Made by a program: the position numbers and the translations under genes
DNA from: Opitutaceae bacterium
GTDB lineage: Bacteria; Verrucomicrobiota; Verrucomicrobiia; Opitutales; Opitutaceae
Direction of reading: 5' to 3'
DNA: 64,000 nt
Assembly (NCBI GenBank): GCA_018402455.1
Contig: JAGYIG010000011.1
Coordinates: forward strand, 1-64,000
Shown here: positions 29,369-39,114 of the stretch, piece by piece
Numbering within the stretch: the first letter of the stretch is position 1
Layout: each line of letters starts with the position of its first letter
Notes under the pieces: generated by a model
What the model saw: the letters and a program-made list of their open reading frames with translations, nothing else
Database searches by the model: none
What the model was told of the DNA's origin: nothing

Positions 29369-29816
29369 GCGGACGGTAGCCGGTCTCTTTCGGGAAGCAA
29401 AGCCGGGATTGTGATAATTTGGGAAAACGAGGAGGGCACTCGCCGTATCACGCTACACGCCCCACGCGGGATTTCGTGCGCTGGAAGACTCGTGCAACGA
29501 GCGCTTGAACTCGTTTAGTTTCCGGCGCGTCGGATCGGGTGGGTCGACCCGGTTATCCCGCCAACGGGCTTTCCGCGGGGCCCCAAACCCCGTTGCCTGC
29601 TCCCCATGAGCCGGCCGACGGTTGAACGGCTCAACACCTGTGGAAAGCAGTGAAAAGTCCGTCAAAGGGCAGCGTGGTCCGGCAGGGGGAGCGTTTTTAT
29701 CGTGCGAATCGCGCTGGATGCCTGACACTTATCCCGCTTGATTTCGCTTTTCCCGGAAACCGTTGGCTCTCTTTAAGCGGCTCTTCGTTCCCACGTTTCA
29801 GTTTTTCCCTCCCACG

Positions 29817-30632
29817 ATGTATCAAAGTTACTACGGCCTAGAAGAAATGCCGTTTAACATCACCCCGGATCCCAAGTTCCTCTACTTGAGTCCCACCCAC
29901 CAAGAGGCGCTCCAGCACCTTCTCTACGGATTGCAGGAGCGAAAAGGTTTTATCGTGTTGGTCGGGGAAGTGGGCTGTGGCAAAACCACGTTGTGCCGGC
30001 GATTGCTCAACGAGATCGAAGGTTCGCACTGGGATACCGCGCTCATTTTGAACCCACGCATCAGCGAAATTGAGATGCTCAAAGCCATCCTCCAAGAGCT
30101 GGGAGAAAAGCCGTTGGCGGGAGGGTTGCATGCGCTGATTGCTCAGATGCAGGAGGTGCTGATTCACCGGATCACTCAGGGGCGCGAAATTGTGCTGATC
30201 ATCGACGAGGCCCAGAATCTATCGTTTGAGGTGCTGGAGCAGATCCGACTGATCTCGAACCTCGAGACCGATAAACAAAAGCTGCTGCAGATCATTCTGA
30301 TGGGTCAGCCGGAATTGAAGGACATCCTCGCCTTGCCGGAACTGCGGCAACTGCGCCAACGCATCCTCGTGCACTACGAACTCAATCCCCTGACCAAGGG
30401 GGATGTCGCCCACTACATTCGGCACCGCCTCTCCTTGGCGGGCAGTCAGGGCCGACCGAGTTTCACCGAGTGGGCTTCTCGCAAGATCCACCGGTATTCG
30501 CAGGGCATTCCGCGTATCATCAACAACGTCTGTGACAAGGCGCTCCTCGCCGCTTACATCCGCGATGCGGACGAGGTGAACTACTGGGATGTAAGGCGAG
30601 CGATCAGGGATGTTAAGAAACTGACTTTCTAG
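29817..30632 (+). CDS. ExeA/GspA-like AAA ATPase
   Basis: MYQSYYGLEEMPFNITPDPKFLYLSPTHQEALQHLLYGL, Walker A GEVGCGKTTLCRRL, Walker B VLIIDEAQNL. Confidence 0.9.
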   Translation: MYQSYYGLEEMPFNITPDPKFLYLSPTHQEALQHLLYGLQERKGFIVLVGEVGCGKTTLCRRLLNEIEGSHWDTALILNPRISEIEMLKAILQELGEKPLAGGLHALIAQMQEVLIHRITQGREIVLIIDEAQNLSFEVLEQIRLISNLETDKQKLLQIILMGQPELKDILALPELRQLRQRILVHYELNPLTKGDVAHYIRHRLSLAGSQGRPSFTEWASRKIHRYSQGIPRIINNVCDKALLAAYIRDADEVNYWDVRRAIRDVKKLTF

Positions 30633-30742
30633 GCCCGAAGTGCCGTCGAGATTGCTGGAACCTGAAAAACTTGGAACCAAAACGACGCAATGTAACCAAC
30701 CGAAACCGCCTGATATGAACGCCGAAACCAGAACCCATCGTC

Positions 30743-30985
30743 ATGAGTAGACTGAGTGATGAACTCAGGCCCCGGACCATGGAAGGTGCTTCTGAAGTGA
30801 TCGGATTTTATCCCCACTCGTGGAAGGAAGAGGAGGAGGGGAGGCTTTCGCCTGACCCGCAGGCGCATTTACAGATGGAGTCAGACGAACCGATCCTCAT
30901 GATCATCCGCCCCTCAGGCCAAACCCGACGGAGAAAGACTGACTCATTTCGGCGTTTCCGTTTTCAGCATTTTAAAACACCGTGA
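30743..30985 (+). CDS. small hypothetical protein between the ExeA-like and GspB-like genes
   Basis: 80-aa ORF whose TGA stop overlaps the next GTG start (GTGA at 30982-30985). Confidence 0.5.
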   Translation: MSRLSDELRPRTMEGASEVIGFYPHSWKEEEEGRLSPDPQAHLQMESDEPILMIIRPSGQTRRRKTDSFRRFRFQHFKTP

Positions 30986-32115
30986 GTCTTATCAACGAAG
31001 CCCTGAAAAAGGCGCAAAAGCAGCGGGAGGCCGAGGCCGCGGCCAAGAGCGGCAGGATTCCAGCGCCCGGAACAGGAGCGCCGACGCCTCCACCTCCGCC
31101 CCCGCGTCCTCCGGTCGCCCCGCCCGCGGCTGCTCCCGACCCCGAACCTGATCCTGAGCGCTCGGCCCGGGTCGCCTATTCCGGACCCGCGGCATCGGGC
31201 CCCAAGGGCTCCAGGGGCAAGCTACTGATCGTCGCGGCGGCGGGCTTGATCGTCGCGGCGGGGGGATGGTGGGTCCTTTCCCGCGACGAGCAAGGGGGGG
31301 CGGGAGCGGAGCCGTCAGCCGAGGTGGTTGCCGCCGCTCAAACTCCGGACCTTGGCCACCGTTCAAGCCCTCCCGTGACTTCGGAGGCCGTCGCACCGCA
31401 GCCGACTGAACCCCGGCTTGATCCAATCGCGGGAACCGCCTCATCGGCCCCATCCGCCAAACCGGTACCGGCCAGCCCGGCCCCCATCGAAGCGGCTGAC
31501 CCCGAACCTGGCCTGAACGCGGAGCCGATTGTTCGATTTAGGCCCGCGGCGAACGAGGCTGCTGTGACTCCGACAGGGGCTGTTGTTACTCCCGTCCCCG
31601 CGGCGGAGGTCCCGGCTCAATCGCAGCCCGAAACCACAGAGGTCCCGCAGCAAGCGGCACCGATACCGGTCATCTCTCCGCCCTCAACCGAGCGGCCCAA
31701 AATGAGCCCGGCCGACCCGTCGGCAGCCTCGCCTCGTGCGGACCCGCCAGTGACCTCGGTTGCACCAGCGGAACTCGTGGCGACGAGACCTGTGGAAGGG
31801 GCTCCGTCGGCCCCGACCCCTGCGCCGACGCGCACTAGGCAGGTGGAGATTCTGCCGGAGAGCCGCCTTGCGGAGTCCCTTTCGTCCCCGGGCTCTAGCC
31901 GGGGTCCTAATCCGGCCGTGCTCACCTTCTTGGAGAATGCACGGGTGACGGGAGTCCGACCCTCGCCGACCGATCCCAAGGTGCTGATGAACAATCGGGT
32001 CTACCGTCTCAATGATGTGGTCGATGGTGCGCTACAGCTTCGCGTCACCGTGATCGAATCTCGCCAATTGCAATTCACCGACACGGCTGGCTTCGTTTAT
32101 ACCAAGGGGTTCTGA
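30982..32115 (+). CDS. proline/alanine-rich TM protein with GspB-like C-terminus
   Basis: MSLINEALKKAQKQREAE, TM GKLLIVAAAGLIVAAGGWWVL, long P/A linker, C-terminal KVLMNNRVYRLNDVVDGALQLRVTVIESRQLQFTDTAGFVYTKGF. Confidence 0.75.
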   Translation: MSLINEALKKAQKQREAEAAAKSGRIPAPGTGAPTPPPPPPRPPVAPPAAAPDPEPDPERSARVAYSGPAASGPKGSRGKLLIVAAAGLIVAAGGWWVLSRDEQGGAGAEPSAEVVAAAQTPDLGHRSSPPVTSEAVAPQPTEPRLDPIAGTASSAPSAKPVPASPAPIEAADPEPGLNAEPIVRFRPAANEAAVTPTGAVVTPVPAAEVPAQSQPETTEVPQQAAPIPVISPPSTERPKMSPADPSAASPRADPPVTSVAPAELVATRPVEGAPSAPTPAPTRTRQVEILPESRLAESLSSPGSSRGPNPAVLTFLENARVTGVRPSPTDPKVLMNNRVYRLNDVVDGALQLRVTVIESRQLQFTDTAGFVYTKGF

Positions 32116-32184
32116 TCCGCGGCGGAAACGGAGGAGAATTCAGGTCAGGGAACCAGAAATCTTCCCTCCCGGGAAGTGGGGGAG

Positions 32185-32240
32185 GTAGGGGCGGCGCTTG
32201 ACGCCGCCCGCTGCGGTGGAGTGGGCCGGACCGCTGACCG
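32185..32240. repeat. left half-copy of the palindromic REP/MITE-like element
   Basis: GTAGGGGCGGCGCTTGACGCCGCCCGCTGCGGTGGAGTGGGCCGGACCGCTGA; no recognisable right arm. Confidence 0.75.
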
Positions 32241-32294
32241 TCTACCACCGGTCCACCAAGCAGGTCGACCGGTTTGCGGAAAATGCGTCCGCAC

Positions 32295-33968
32295 CTATTC
32301 GGTGGCGTTCTCGGGCGCCACCTTCAGGTCGACATACTTCCACGGGAAGTTGTCGAGGGGCGTGATTTTGTAGTGGAGCACGTCGGGGCTGATCAGCTTC
32401 GAGTTGGTGTAGTGGTAGATCGGCATGACGGGCATTTCGTCGATCAGGATTTTTTCCATCTGGTTGTAGACGGCGAAGCGCTGTTCGTCTGTCGGGGAGT
32501 TGAGCGCGTCCTGCAGGAGCTGATCAAATTCCGCGCTGCCCCAGCCGGTGTCATTGTTGCCGCCACCCGTCTTCCACATGTCGAGAAAGACGTGGGGGTC
32601 CACGTAGTCCGCGATCCACCCCGCGCGCATGATTTGGTAGTCCATGTTGTCCTGCGCATCGAGGTAGACCTTCCATTCCTGATTGTAGAGACCGATGCTC
32701 ACCCCCAGATTCTCCCGCCACATCTGTTGAATGGCTTCGGCGATGGTGCGGTGTTTTTCAGAGGTGTTGTAGAGCAGCTCGGTCGGGGGAAACCCTTCGC
32801 CGTTGGGGTAGCCGGCTTCGGCCAGCAATCGCCGGGCCTCGGCGACATCCATTTTAAAGCGGTGCCTGCTTTCATAGGTCAGGATGTCGGGCGGCACGAT
32901 CTGGTAGGCGGGCGTTTCAAAAGCGAGGGTGACTTTTTCCACCAAGGCCGTGCGATCAATGGCGAAGGCAAGGGCCTTGCGCACGCGAACATCATCAAAC
33001 GGGGGGCGGGTGGTATTGAAGCGGTAGTAATAGACCCCGGTGTAGGGCATGATCGAAATGCTCTCGGGCTGCTCCTCCAGGTAGGTCCTGATTTTGGAAA
33101 GCGGCACTTCGTTGGTGATGTGAAGCTGGCCGGTGCGGAACATCCGCTCCTCCGTGTCGATGCTTTCAATGGGATAGAAATGGATTTCGTCCAACCTGAC
33201 GTTGGCGGCGTCCCAATAGGTGGGGGAGCGCTCCGCGATAATCTTCCGGTTGGGCTGCCAGGATTTGAGCTTGAACGCGCCGTTGCCGACAAAATTTTCC
33301 GGGCGGGTCCAGGCCGTGCCCTTGCGCTGCAGTCCACCGAATTGGTCGATCACTTTCACGGGCAAGGGATACCATGCGTAGTGATTCATCGCATGGAGCA
33401 GGAAGGGGGTGCGCTGGCGCAGGGTCAGCTCGAGGGTGTGGTCATCCAGCGCCTGAAAGCCGGTCTCGGAAAAGTCATCAATCTTGCCCATCAGGTAATC
33501 TTCGGCTCCGACCACATGAAACAGCATGTAAGAATATTCGGCGGCAATGCTCGGGGTGAGCATGCGTTGGTAGGTGCGAACAAAATCGTGGGCGGTGAGC
33601 GGATCGCCGTTGGACCACTTGGCGGCGGGATTCAGATGGAAGGTGTAGACCAAGCCATCGTCGGAAATGTCCCAGGTCTGGGCGACCCCTGGAACGATGT
33701 TGAGATCGGGGTCTTCGCTCACCAGGCCCTCGGCGAACGCCTTCAGCAGGTGATGCTCGACGACTCCGGTGACAGCGTGGGCGTCCAGGTCCTGGGGTTC
33801 GGCCCCGTTGCCGAAGTGCAGGATCTTGAGTCCGCTCTCGTCCTCCCGGGACGAGCCGCCGCAACCGGTCAGCAGGATAAGGGTGGCAGCCGTTAATAAA
33901 GCAGAGAATACAGAGCGCATAGGGGCACGTTGATAAAAGAAGCCCGCCTGGCAACCTTCGGAGGCCAC
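32295..33968 (-). CDS. peptide ABC transporter substrate-binding lipoprotein (OppA-like)
   Basis: Lipobox LLTGCGGSS; SBP_bac_5 features (ILHFGNGAEPQDLDAHAVTG, YTFHLNPAAKWSNGDPLTAHDFVRTYQRML). Confidence 0.9.
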   Translation of the reverse strand: MASEGCQAGFFYQRAPMRSVFSALLTAATLILLTGCGGSSREDESGLKILHFGNGAEPQDLDAHAVTGVVEHHLLKAFAEGLVSEDPDLNIVPGVAQTWDISDDGLVYTFHLNPAAKWSNGDPLTAHDFVRTYQRMLTPSIAAEYSYMLFHVVGAEDYLMGKIDDFSETGFQALDDHTLELTLRQRTPFLLHAMNHYAWYPLPVKVIDQFGGLQRKGTAWTRPENFVGNGAFKLKSWQPNRKIIAERSPTYWDAANVRLDEIHFYPIESIDTEERMFRTGQLHITNEVPLSKIRTYLEEQPESISIMPYTGVYYYRFNTTRPPFDDVRVRKALAFAIDRTALVEKVTLAFETPAYQIVPPDILTYESRHRFKMDVAEARRLLAEAGYPNGEGFPPTELLYNTSEKHRTIAEAIQQMWRENLGVSIGLYNQEWKVYLDAQDNMDYQIMRAGWIADYVDPHVFLDMWKTGGGNNDTGWGSAEFDQLLQDALNSPTDEQRFAVYNQMEKILIDEMPVMPIYHYTNSKLISPDVLHYKITPLDNFPWKYVDLKVAPENATE

Positions 33969-34046
33969 AAGTCAGACCGGTAACTGGGCGTTGTCTCCTG
34001 TTCGCCAAGACTGACGGGGTCTGCTCAACGACGCCCTTCAGGGAGC

Positions 34047-35693
34047 TCACGGACCGGGTGGAGACTCCAGCCACACGTGTTTGTAGGGATGGTGATCGAG
34101 GAGGGTGGGGTGCCAACCGCGCACGGCGGGGTCGATGGCGAACACGTGCGTAAACGTGTAGAGGGGGATGATGGGCGCCTCGCGCAGGAGCATCTCCTCG
34201 GCTTGGCGCAGCACCGCGAATCGGGCGGCGGGATCCGTGGTCCGGTCCGCCTCAAACAACAGACGATCGTAGTCGGGGTTGGCCCAACCGGTGTAGTTGT
34301 TGCCGCTTTCGGATCGAAAAACATCGAGAAAGGAAGTGGGGTCGACGTAGTCGGCGATCCAAACCGAGCGAAGCATCTCGAACGCCCCGACGCGGCGGGA
34401 TTCCAAGACGGTTTTGTTCTCCATGTTGTGCAGGGTGATCTGCAACCCGAGGTTTTCGCGCCACATCGCCTGCAGGGCCTCGGCGACCAAGCGATGATTT
34501 TCGGAGGTGTTAAAGAGCAATTCGATCGGAGGCGCGCCCGCGCCCTCCGGAAATCCGGCGGCTGCGAGGAGCGCCTGTCCCCGCGGCAGATCAAATTCAA
34601 GGCCGGCGGGCGGCTGATAGCCATTGGTGCCAGCCGGCGTCAGGGTGGCGGAGGCCAGCTGACTGTCGCGAAGCACGCGGGAAACGATTTTTTCTCGATC
34701 CAACGACAAACTCAGCGCCGCACGCACGCGCGGGTCCGACAGAAACGGCACGCGGGTGTTTAACCGAAAAAAATAGGTGCCCAAATACGGATCGATCCGC
34801 AGCAGTTCCGGATGGTCGCGGCGGTAGGCTTCGATTTTGGAGATGGGCAGGGCATCGGTGAGGTGGATTTGGCCCGAACGGAACGCCCGCTCCTCAGTGT
34901 CCACACCTTCGAACGGATGGAAATGGATGGCGTTCAACCGGACGATTGCGGCGTCCCAATAACTCGGATTCTTGGTCACCACAATGCGTTCCTGCTTGCG
35001 CCAGGATTCCAGCACAAAGGGACCATTGCTCACCATCACGCCCGGGCGGGCCCAAGCGGTGCTGCGGGAATAGGGCGACCCCACGGCGCTGATTGATGGC
35101 AGGTGCACGGGATACCACATCCAATGCTGCAGGAGGGATAAAAAATAGGGTGCCGGATATTCCAGATCCACGCGCAGGGTGCGATCGTCCAAGGCCGTGG
35201 CCCCGACGGAATCGAAATCCTCGGTCGCTCCCTTATGGTAGGCTTCGGCCCCGCTTATCACATAGAGGAGATTGGCGTAGTCCGCCGCGAGCGAGGGGGT
35301 GAGCACCCGACGCCACGACGCCACAAAATCATGGGCCGTGACCGGATCTCCATTTGACCACATGGCCTCAGCCCGCAGGTGGAACGTATAGGTGAGGCCG
35401 TCGGGGGAAACCTCCCACCGTTGGGCCACTCCCGGAACCGGACTGAGGTCCTGGGGATGTTCTCCCACCAACCCCTCGAAGAGGGCCGAGAGCACATTGT
35501 AGTCCGTGGTGCCCGTGGCGAGATGCGGATCCAGATCGGCGAGGCTGGGGCCCTGGCCGCGGTGAAGCGTTTGGGTGCGATTGCCCGACTCGACATTGGT
35601 CTCGCGGGGCGTGCACGCCGCCAACAGCAGCAGCCCGGCGCAGCCGACCGGTAGGATGCAGAGGCGTTGAATATTTCGGGAAAGAAATCTCAC
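34047..35693 (-). CDS. second OppA-like peptide ABC transporter substrate-binding lipoprotein
   Basis: Lipobox LLAAC; QTLHRGQGPSLADLDPHLATGTTDYNVLSALFEGL; parallel to the 32295-33968 product. Confidence 0.9.
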   Translation of the reverse strand: MRFLSRNIQRLCILPVGCAGLLLLAACTPRETNVESGNRTQTLHRGQGPSLADLDPHLATGTTDYNVLSALFEGLVGEHPQDLSPVPGVAQRWEVSPDGLTYTFHLRAEAMWSNGDPVTAHDFVASWRRVLTPSLAADYANLLYVISGAEAYHKGATEDFDSVGATALDDRTLRVDLEYPAPYFLSLLQHWMWYPVHLPSISAVGSPYSRSTAWARPGVMVSNGPFVLESWRKQERIVVTKNPSYWDAAIVRLNAIHFHPFEGVDTEERAFRSGQIHLTDALPISKIEAYRRDHPELLRIDPYLGTYFFRLNTRVPFLSDPRVRAALSLSLDREKIVSRVLRDSQLASATLTPAGTNGYQPPAGLEFDLPRGQALLAAAGFPEGAGAPPIELLFNTSENHRLVAEALQAMWRENLGLQITLHNMENKTVLESRRVGAFEMLRSVWIADYVDPTSFLDVFRSESGNNYTGWANPDYDRLLFEADRTTDPAARFAVLRQAEEMLLREAPIIPLYTFTHVFAIDPAVRGWHPTLLDHHPYKHVWLESPPGP

Positions 35694-35856
35694 GATTGGA
35701 GTTATGACTTTGAAGGGGCTCGGCGGTCGAGGGAATCAGGATTCAATCTAAGGCCGATGGGATCCACCGGCCGTGCGCCCGACTCGGGATCCCCGGAGCG
35801 CTCCACTCCTTGGGATGTATTTTCCCCGTCGATGGCTCCCGAAAACAAGGGAGGGC

Positions 35857-36345
35857 TCACGAACGGGCAACCAGCAAGGCAACAGCGTGAGCGGCGATGG
35901 CCTCGCCTCGGCCTATGCTGCCGGCGCCTTCGTTGGTGGTGGCCTTGAGGCCCACTTGCGACCGGTCAATGCCGGTCGATGCGGCCAGGCGTGCTTTCAT
36001 GGCCTCCAATTGCGGCATGATGGTGGGCTGTTCCGCAATGAGTGAGGCGTCAATATTGCCAATGGCCCACCCGCGGGCGGTCAGATCGGCTGCCACGCGC
36101 TGCAGCAGGATCTGCGAGTCGATCCCCTCGAAAGCGGCATCTGTATTCGGAAAATGATGACCGATATCCGGCAGCCCGGCGGCCCCGAGCAAGGCGTCGC
36201 AAATGGCGTGAGTAAGGACGTCGGCGTCGGAGTGACCGTCGAGTCCATACGGCACATCGAAGGTTACCCCCCCGAGCACCATCGGGCGATGCGGGACGAT
36301 GCGATGGATGTCATATCCATGGCCGATGCGAAAGGGAGGAAGCAT
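35857..36345 (-). CDS. ispF: 2-C-methyl-D-erythritol 2,4-cyclodiphosphate synthase
   Basis: RIGHGYDIHRI, GLDGHSDADVLTHAICDALLGAAGLPDIGHHFPNTD. Confidence 0.95.
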   Translation of the reverse strand: MLPPFRIGHGYDIHRIVPHRPMVLGGVTFDVPYGLDGHSDADVLTHAICDALLGAAGLPDIGHHFPNTDAAFEGIDSQILLQRVAADLTARGWAIGNIDASLIAEQPTIMPQLEAMKARLAASTGIDRSQVGLKATTNEGAGSIGRGEAIAAHAVALLVARS

Positions 36346-36414
36346 GGTCAGATACCTAGGAATCGTTGGAACGGCGAGGCCGGGCGAGTGGGGCAGGGGG
36401 GAGAATCCAAGAGC

Positions 36415-37116
36415 CTATGCGATTGGCGGACTGGAAACGGGGGAAACCGATTTTAACAAAAATTCAACCCAGGCAAAATCGGTGGGGGTGGTGAGTTTGG
36501 GATTGGGTTCCGGGTTTTCCAGCAGGGCGATGGGGTGGCGGAGCAATTCTACCGCCGCCGCATCATCGGTCAGCTTGATACCGCGATTGGCGACGCGATT
36601 GTAAGCTCTGACAATCAAGTCCCGGTCGAAGACCTGGGGGGTCTCCATGGCCCAGAGTTTGTCGCGTTCCAAGGTCTTGAGTAGGCCGTCGTCCCGGTGG
36701 GCTTTGATCGTATCGGTGACCCGATGGGCGAGCACCACGGCGGATTCACGTCGAACAATCTTGAGGAGCCCAACCAAATGCTCGGCGCGGACCAACGGCC
36801 GGGCGCAGTCGTGAATGAACACGTGGCTCACGTCAGCCGGCAGGGCATCGAGGGCGTGGGCGACGGAATATTGTCGCTCGGATCCTCCGGGCACAAACTG
36901 CGTGGGGGTGGGGGCCAGGGCCATCAGGTCACGCATCTGTTTTTGGTCACGATAAACCACGACGTAGAGATCGGCCACTCCGCTGGTCACGAAGGCCGCC
37001 GCGCTGTAGGAGAACACGGGCTTACCGGCCAGGGGCGCCAACACTTTGTCCGGGACGGCATCTTTCATCCGGTGACCAGACCCGGCAGCAAGGAGAATGG
37101 CGGCGGTGCGAGACAT
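36415..37116 (-). CDS. ispD: 2-C-methyl-D-erythritol 4-phosphate cytidylyltransferase
   Basis: MSRTAAILLAAGSGHRMKDAVPDKVLAPLAGKPVFSYS; VFIHDCARPLV. Start placed at 37116, not 37287. Confidence 0.93.
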   Translation of the reverse strand: MSRTAAILLAAGSGHRMKDAVPDKVLAPLAGKPVFSYSAAAFVTSGVADLYVVVYRDQKQMRDLMALAPTPTQFVPGGSERQYSVAHALDALPADVSHVFIHDCARPLVRAEHLVGLLKIVRRESAVVLAHRVTDTIKAHRDDGLLKTLERDKLWAMETPQVFDRDLIVRAYNRVANRGIKLTDDAAAVELLRHPIALLENPEPNPKLTTPTDFAWVEFLLKSVSPVSSPPIA

Positions 37117-37292
37117 TGACGGATTAAAGCGCAAAAGCTGGAAACTGAAACCCGAAAAGTGGGAAAACCAACCCTGGGTTTGGAGCCGACCGCCGCGCAA
37201 GCGGCCGGCGGTTCGATTGCGCCCAACGTGAGCACAGGGATCGAGCGAGAGGGGGCCAGCTGATCGCCGGAGACCGGACCTATCCAAATCTC

Positions 37293-37314
37293 TTTTTATC
37301 GGTAACGATAAAAA
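37293..37314. terminator. perfect AT-rich inverted repeat beside tRNA-Cys (terminator-like)
   Basis: TTTTTATCG-GTAA-CGATAAAAA. Confidence 0.5.
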
Positions 37315-37315
37315 A

Positions 37316-37389
37316 TGGAGGCGCGGGGCGGAATCGAACCGCCGATAGAGCTTTTGCAGAGCTCGGCCTTACCACTTGGCGACCGCGCC
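37316..37389 (-). tRNA. tRNA-Cys (anticodon GCA), CCA encoded
   Basis: Reverse complement GGCGCGGTCGCCAAGTGGTAAGGCCGAGCTCTGCAAAAGCTCTATCGGCGGTTCGATTCCGCCCCGCGCCTCCA. Confidence 0.94.
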
Positions 37390-37475
37390 TTTAAACAGGA
37401 AGGCGGACGTTGCAAAGAATCGAGCGGTCGCGCAAGTCCCGAAAACAATTTAACCTCGGGGACCGCGGCCCTCGG

Positions 37476-39011
37476 TCAGGACGGGAAAGGTTTCCCGGGG
37501 AGGTTGGGGGTCGATTCGGTTGATCGCACCGGCGGCTGGGAGTCTCCCTTTTGGTAACTCATGGCGATGCTGAAGCGGAAGGTGGAACCTTGGCCGGGTT
37601 CGCTGTCCACCGAAATGGCTCCCCCCATCAACTCACAGAGGCGCTTCGAAATGACCAAACCCAACCCCGTGCCGCCGCGGCGCCTCGTGCTGGAGGAATC
37701 CATTTGGTTGAAAGGTTTAAAAAGTTCTTTGATCCGGTGCGCGGGAATCCCGATGCCGGTGTCGGCTACCTCGACAAACAGGCGCATCTGGCAGATTCCC
37801 TCCGCATCGATCTGAGCGTTGCGAGCGCAGGTCATCGTGACGTCGATCCGGCCGCGTTCGGTGAACTTCACCGCGTTGCCGATCATGTTTTTCATAACCT
37901 GTCGCAGTCGGGTTTGGTCGCCGTTCACAATCACCGGCACGTTGGGATCGACTTTGATGTTAAAACCCAGGCCCGCTTTTTGGGTGATGGGGTTGAAATG
38001 GCTTTCAAGATCCGCCACACACTCTCGCAACGCAAAGGGGGCGTCCTCGATTTGTAGTTGGCCGGCTTCCAGTCTTGAGACGTCGAGAATGTCGGCGATC
38101 AAACCCTCCAACGTGACGCCACTTTGGTGGATATTTTGCACGTATTCGGTTTGATCGGGGGTCAATCCGGTTTCGCGTAACAGGCGGGAGAACCCCAGTA
38201 CCGCATTGATGGGGGTGCGCACCTCATGACTCACCACGGTGAGGAACTCGCTCTTGGCGCGGTCGGCCGATTCGGCCGCTTCCTTCGCTTCGATCAACGC
38301 CGCTTCGGCTGCAATGCGGTCGCTGATGTCGTGTCCCACCGCTTGATACTCGAGAACTTTCCCACTGGCGGTTTTAATGGCCCGGTGCGTCCACTGGTAG
38401 GCTACGGGCTCTCGGGTGTGGGCCCCGGCCAGCTCACAGGTGAAGGAAGCGCGTTCGGGCAAATTGCCCTGAAAATCACGTTTGGGATAGCCTTGGTCGA
38501 ATACCTTGAACCGCGAGCCGACGAGTTTGGTGCGTTTCTGGCCAAAGAAATGCGCGAACGAGGAATTGGCGAAGGTGAGGATGCCGTCCGCCCGATACCG
38601 GCAGATGAGATCGACCTGGTCCTCCACGATACCCCGATAGCTTGCCTCCATTTTTTGCAGGCTTTGGGCCATCCGTTCAATTTGGCGAGCCACGCCGATG
38701 ATTTCGTCTTGTTCGGCTTCGAACCCGTCCTGGGATTCGGCCTCGGAGGAGCCGATTTCCTGTTCAGCAAGGTCCGTCTGTTGACGCGCCTGTTGATTAA
38801 TTTCACGAAGGCGGTCTATCAGGGTGCGGTCCCAGACGTAACCAGCGAGGACCAGCAGTATGGAACCGATGATGGCTAGGCCCAGGATCCAGTAAGTCAT
38901 GCCGAGTCTCTCCCGCAGCTCGGCATCGCTGGCGAGCACCACGAGCGTGATGGCCAAGCTCAGCGTCAAGGCCAAGATCATGGCGGTCTTACGCTGAAAT
39001 AGGGCGCCCAT
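37476..39011 (-). CDS. PAS-domain sensor histidine kinase
   Basis: Two N-terminal TMs, PAS, HisKA (FLTVVSHEVRTPINAVLGFSRLL), HATPase_c (DTGIGIPAHRIKELFKPFNQMD, GGTGLGLVISKRL). No receiver domain in the ORF. Confidence 0.92.
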   Translation of the reverse strand: MGALFQRKTAMILALTLSLAITLVVLASDAELRERLGMTYWILGLAIIGSILLVLAGYVWDRTLIDRLREINQQARQQTDLAEQEIGSSEAESQDGFEAEQDEIIGVARQIERMAQSLQKMEASYRGIVEDQVDLICRYRADGILTFANSSFAHFFGQKRTKLVGSRFKVFDQGYPKRDFQGNLPERASFTCELAGAHTREPVAYQWTHRAIKTASGKVLEYQAVGHDISDRIAAEAALIEAKEAAESADRAKSEFLTVVSHEVRTPINAVLGFSRLLRETGLTPDQTEYVQNIHQSGVTLEGLIADILDVSRLEAGQLQIEDAPFALRECVADLESHFNPITQKAGLGFNIKVDPNVPVIVNGDQTRLRQVMKNMIGNAVKFTERGRIDVTMTCARNAQIDAEGICQMRLFVEVADTGIGIPAHRIKELFKPFNQMDSSSTRRRGGTGLGLVISKRLCELMGGAISVDSEPGQGSTFRFSIAMSYQKGDSQPPVRSTESTPNLPGKPFPS

Positions 39012-39114
39012 AGGGAAAAACTGGTTCAGTCGATCGGTTTAGTCTATCGAAAACACCGGATGAGGTGCTGCTGATGTCGGTCATGAATTCGTTGAATTCG
39101 TGGGGGTTGCACGT

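Noticed and set aside
29640-29690. RNase P RNA-like segment (GTGAAAAGTCCGTCAAAGGGCAG)
   Set aside because: Only a short match; the remaining conserved RNase P regions are absent and a CDS starts at 29817.
32274-33896. 540-aa plus-strand ORF
   Set aside because: Antisense to the OppA-like gene with clear lipobox and SBP motifs.
32295-35693. Tandem OppA-like genes as a novel system
   Set aside because: Duplicated peptide-binding lipoproteins are common; no unusual partner genes.
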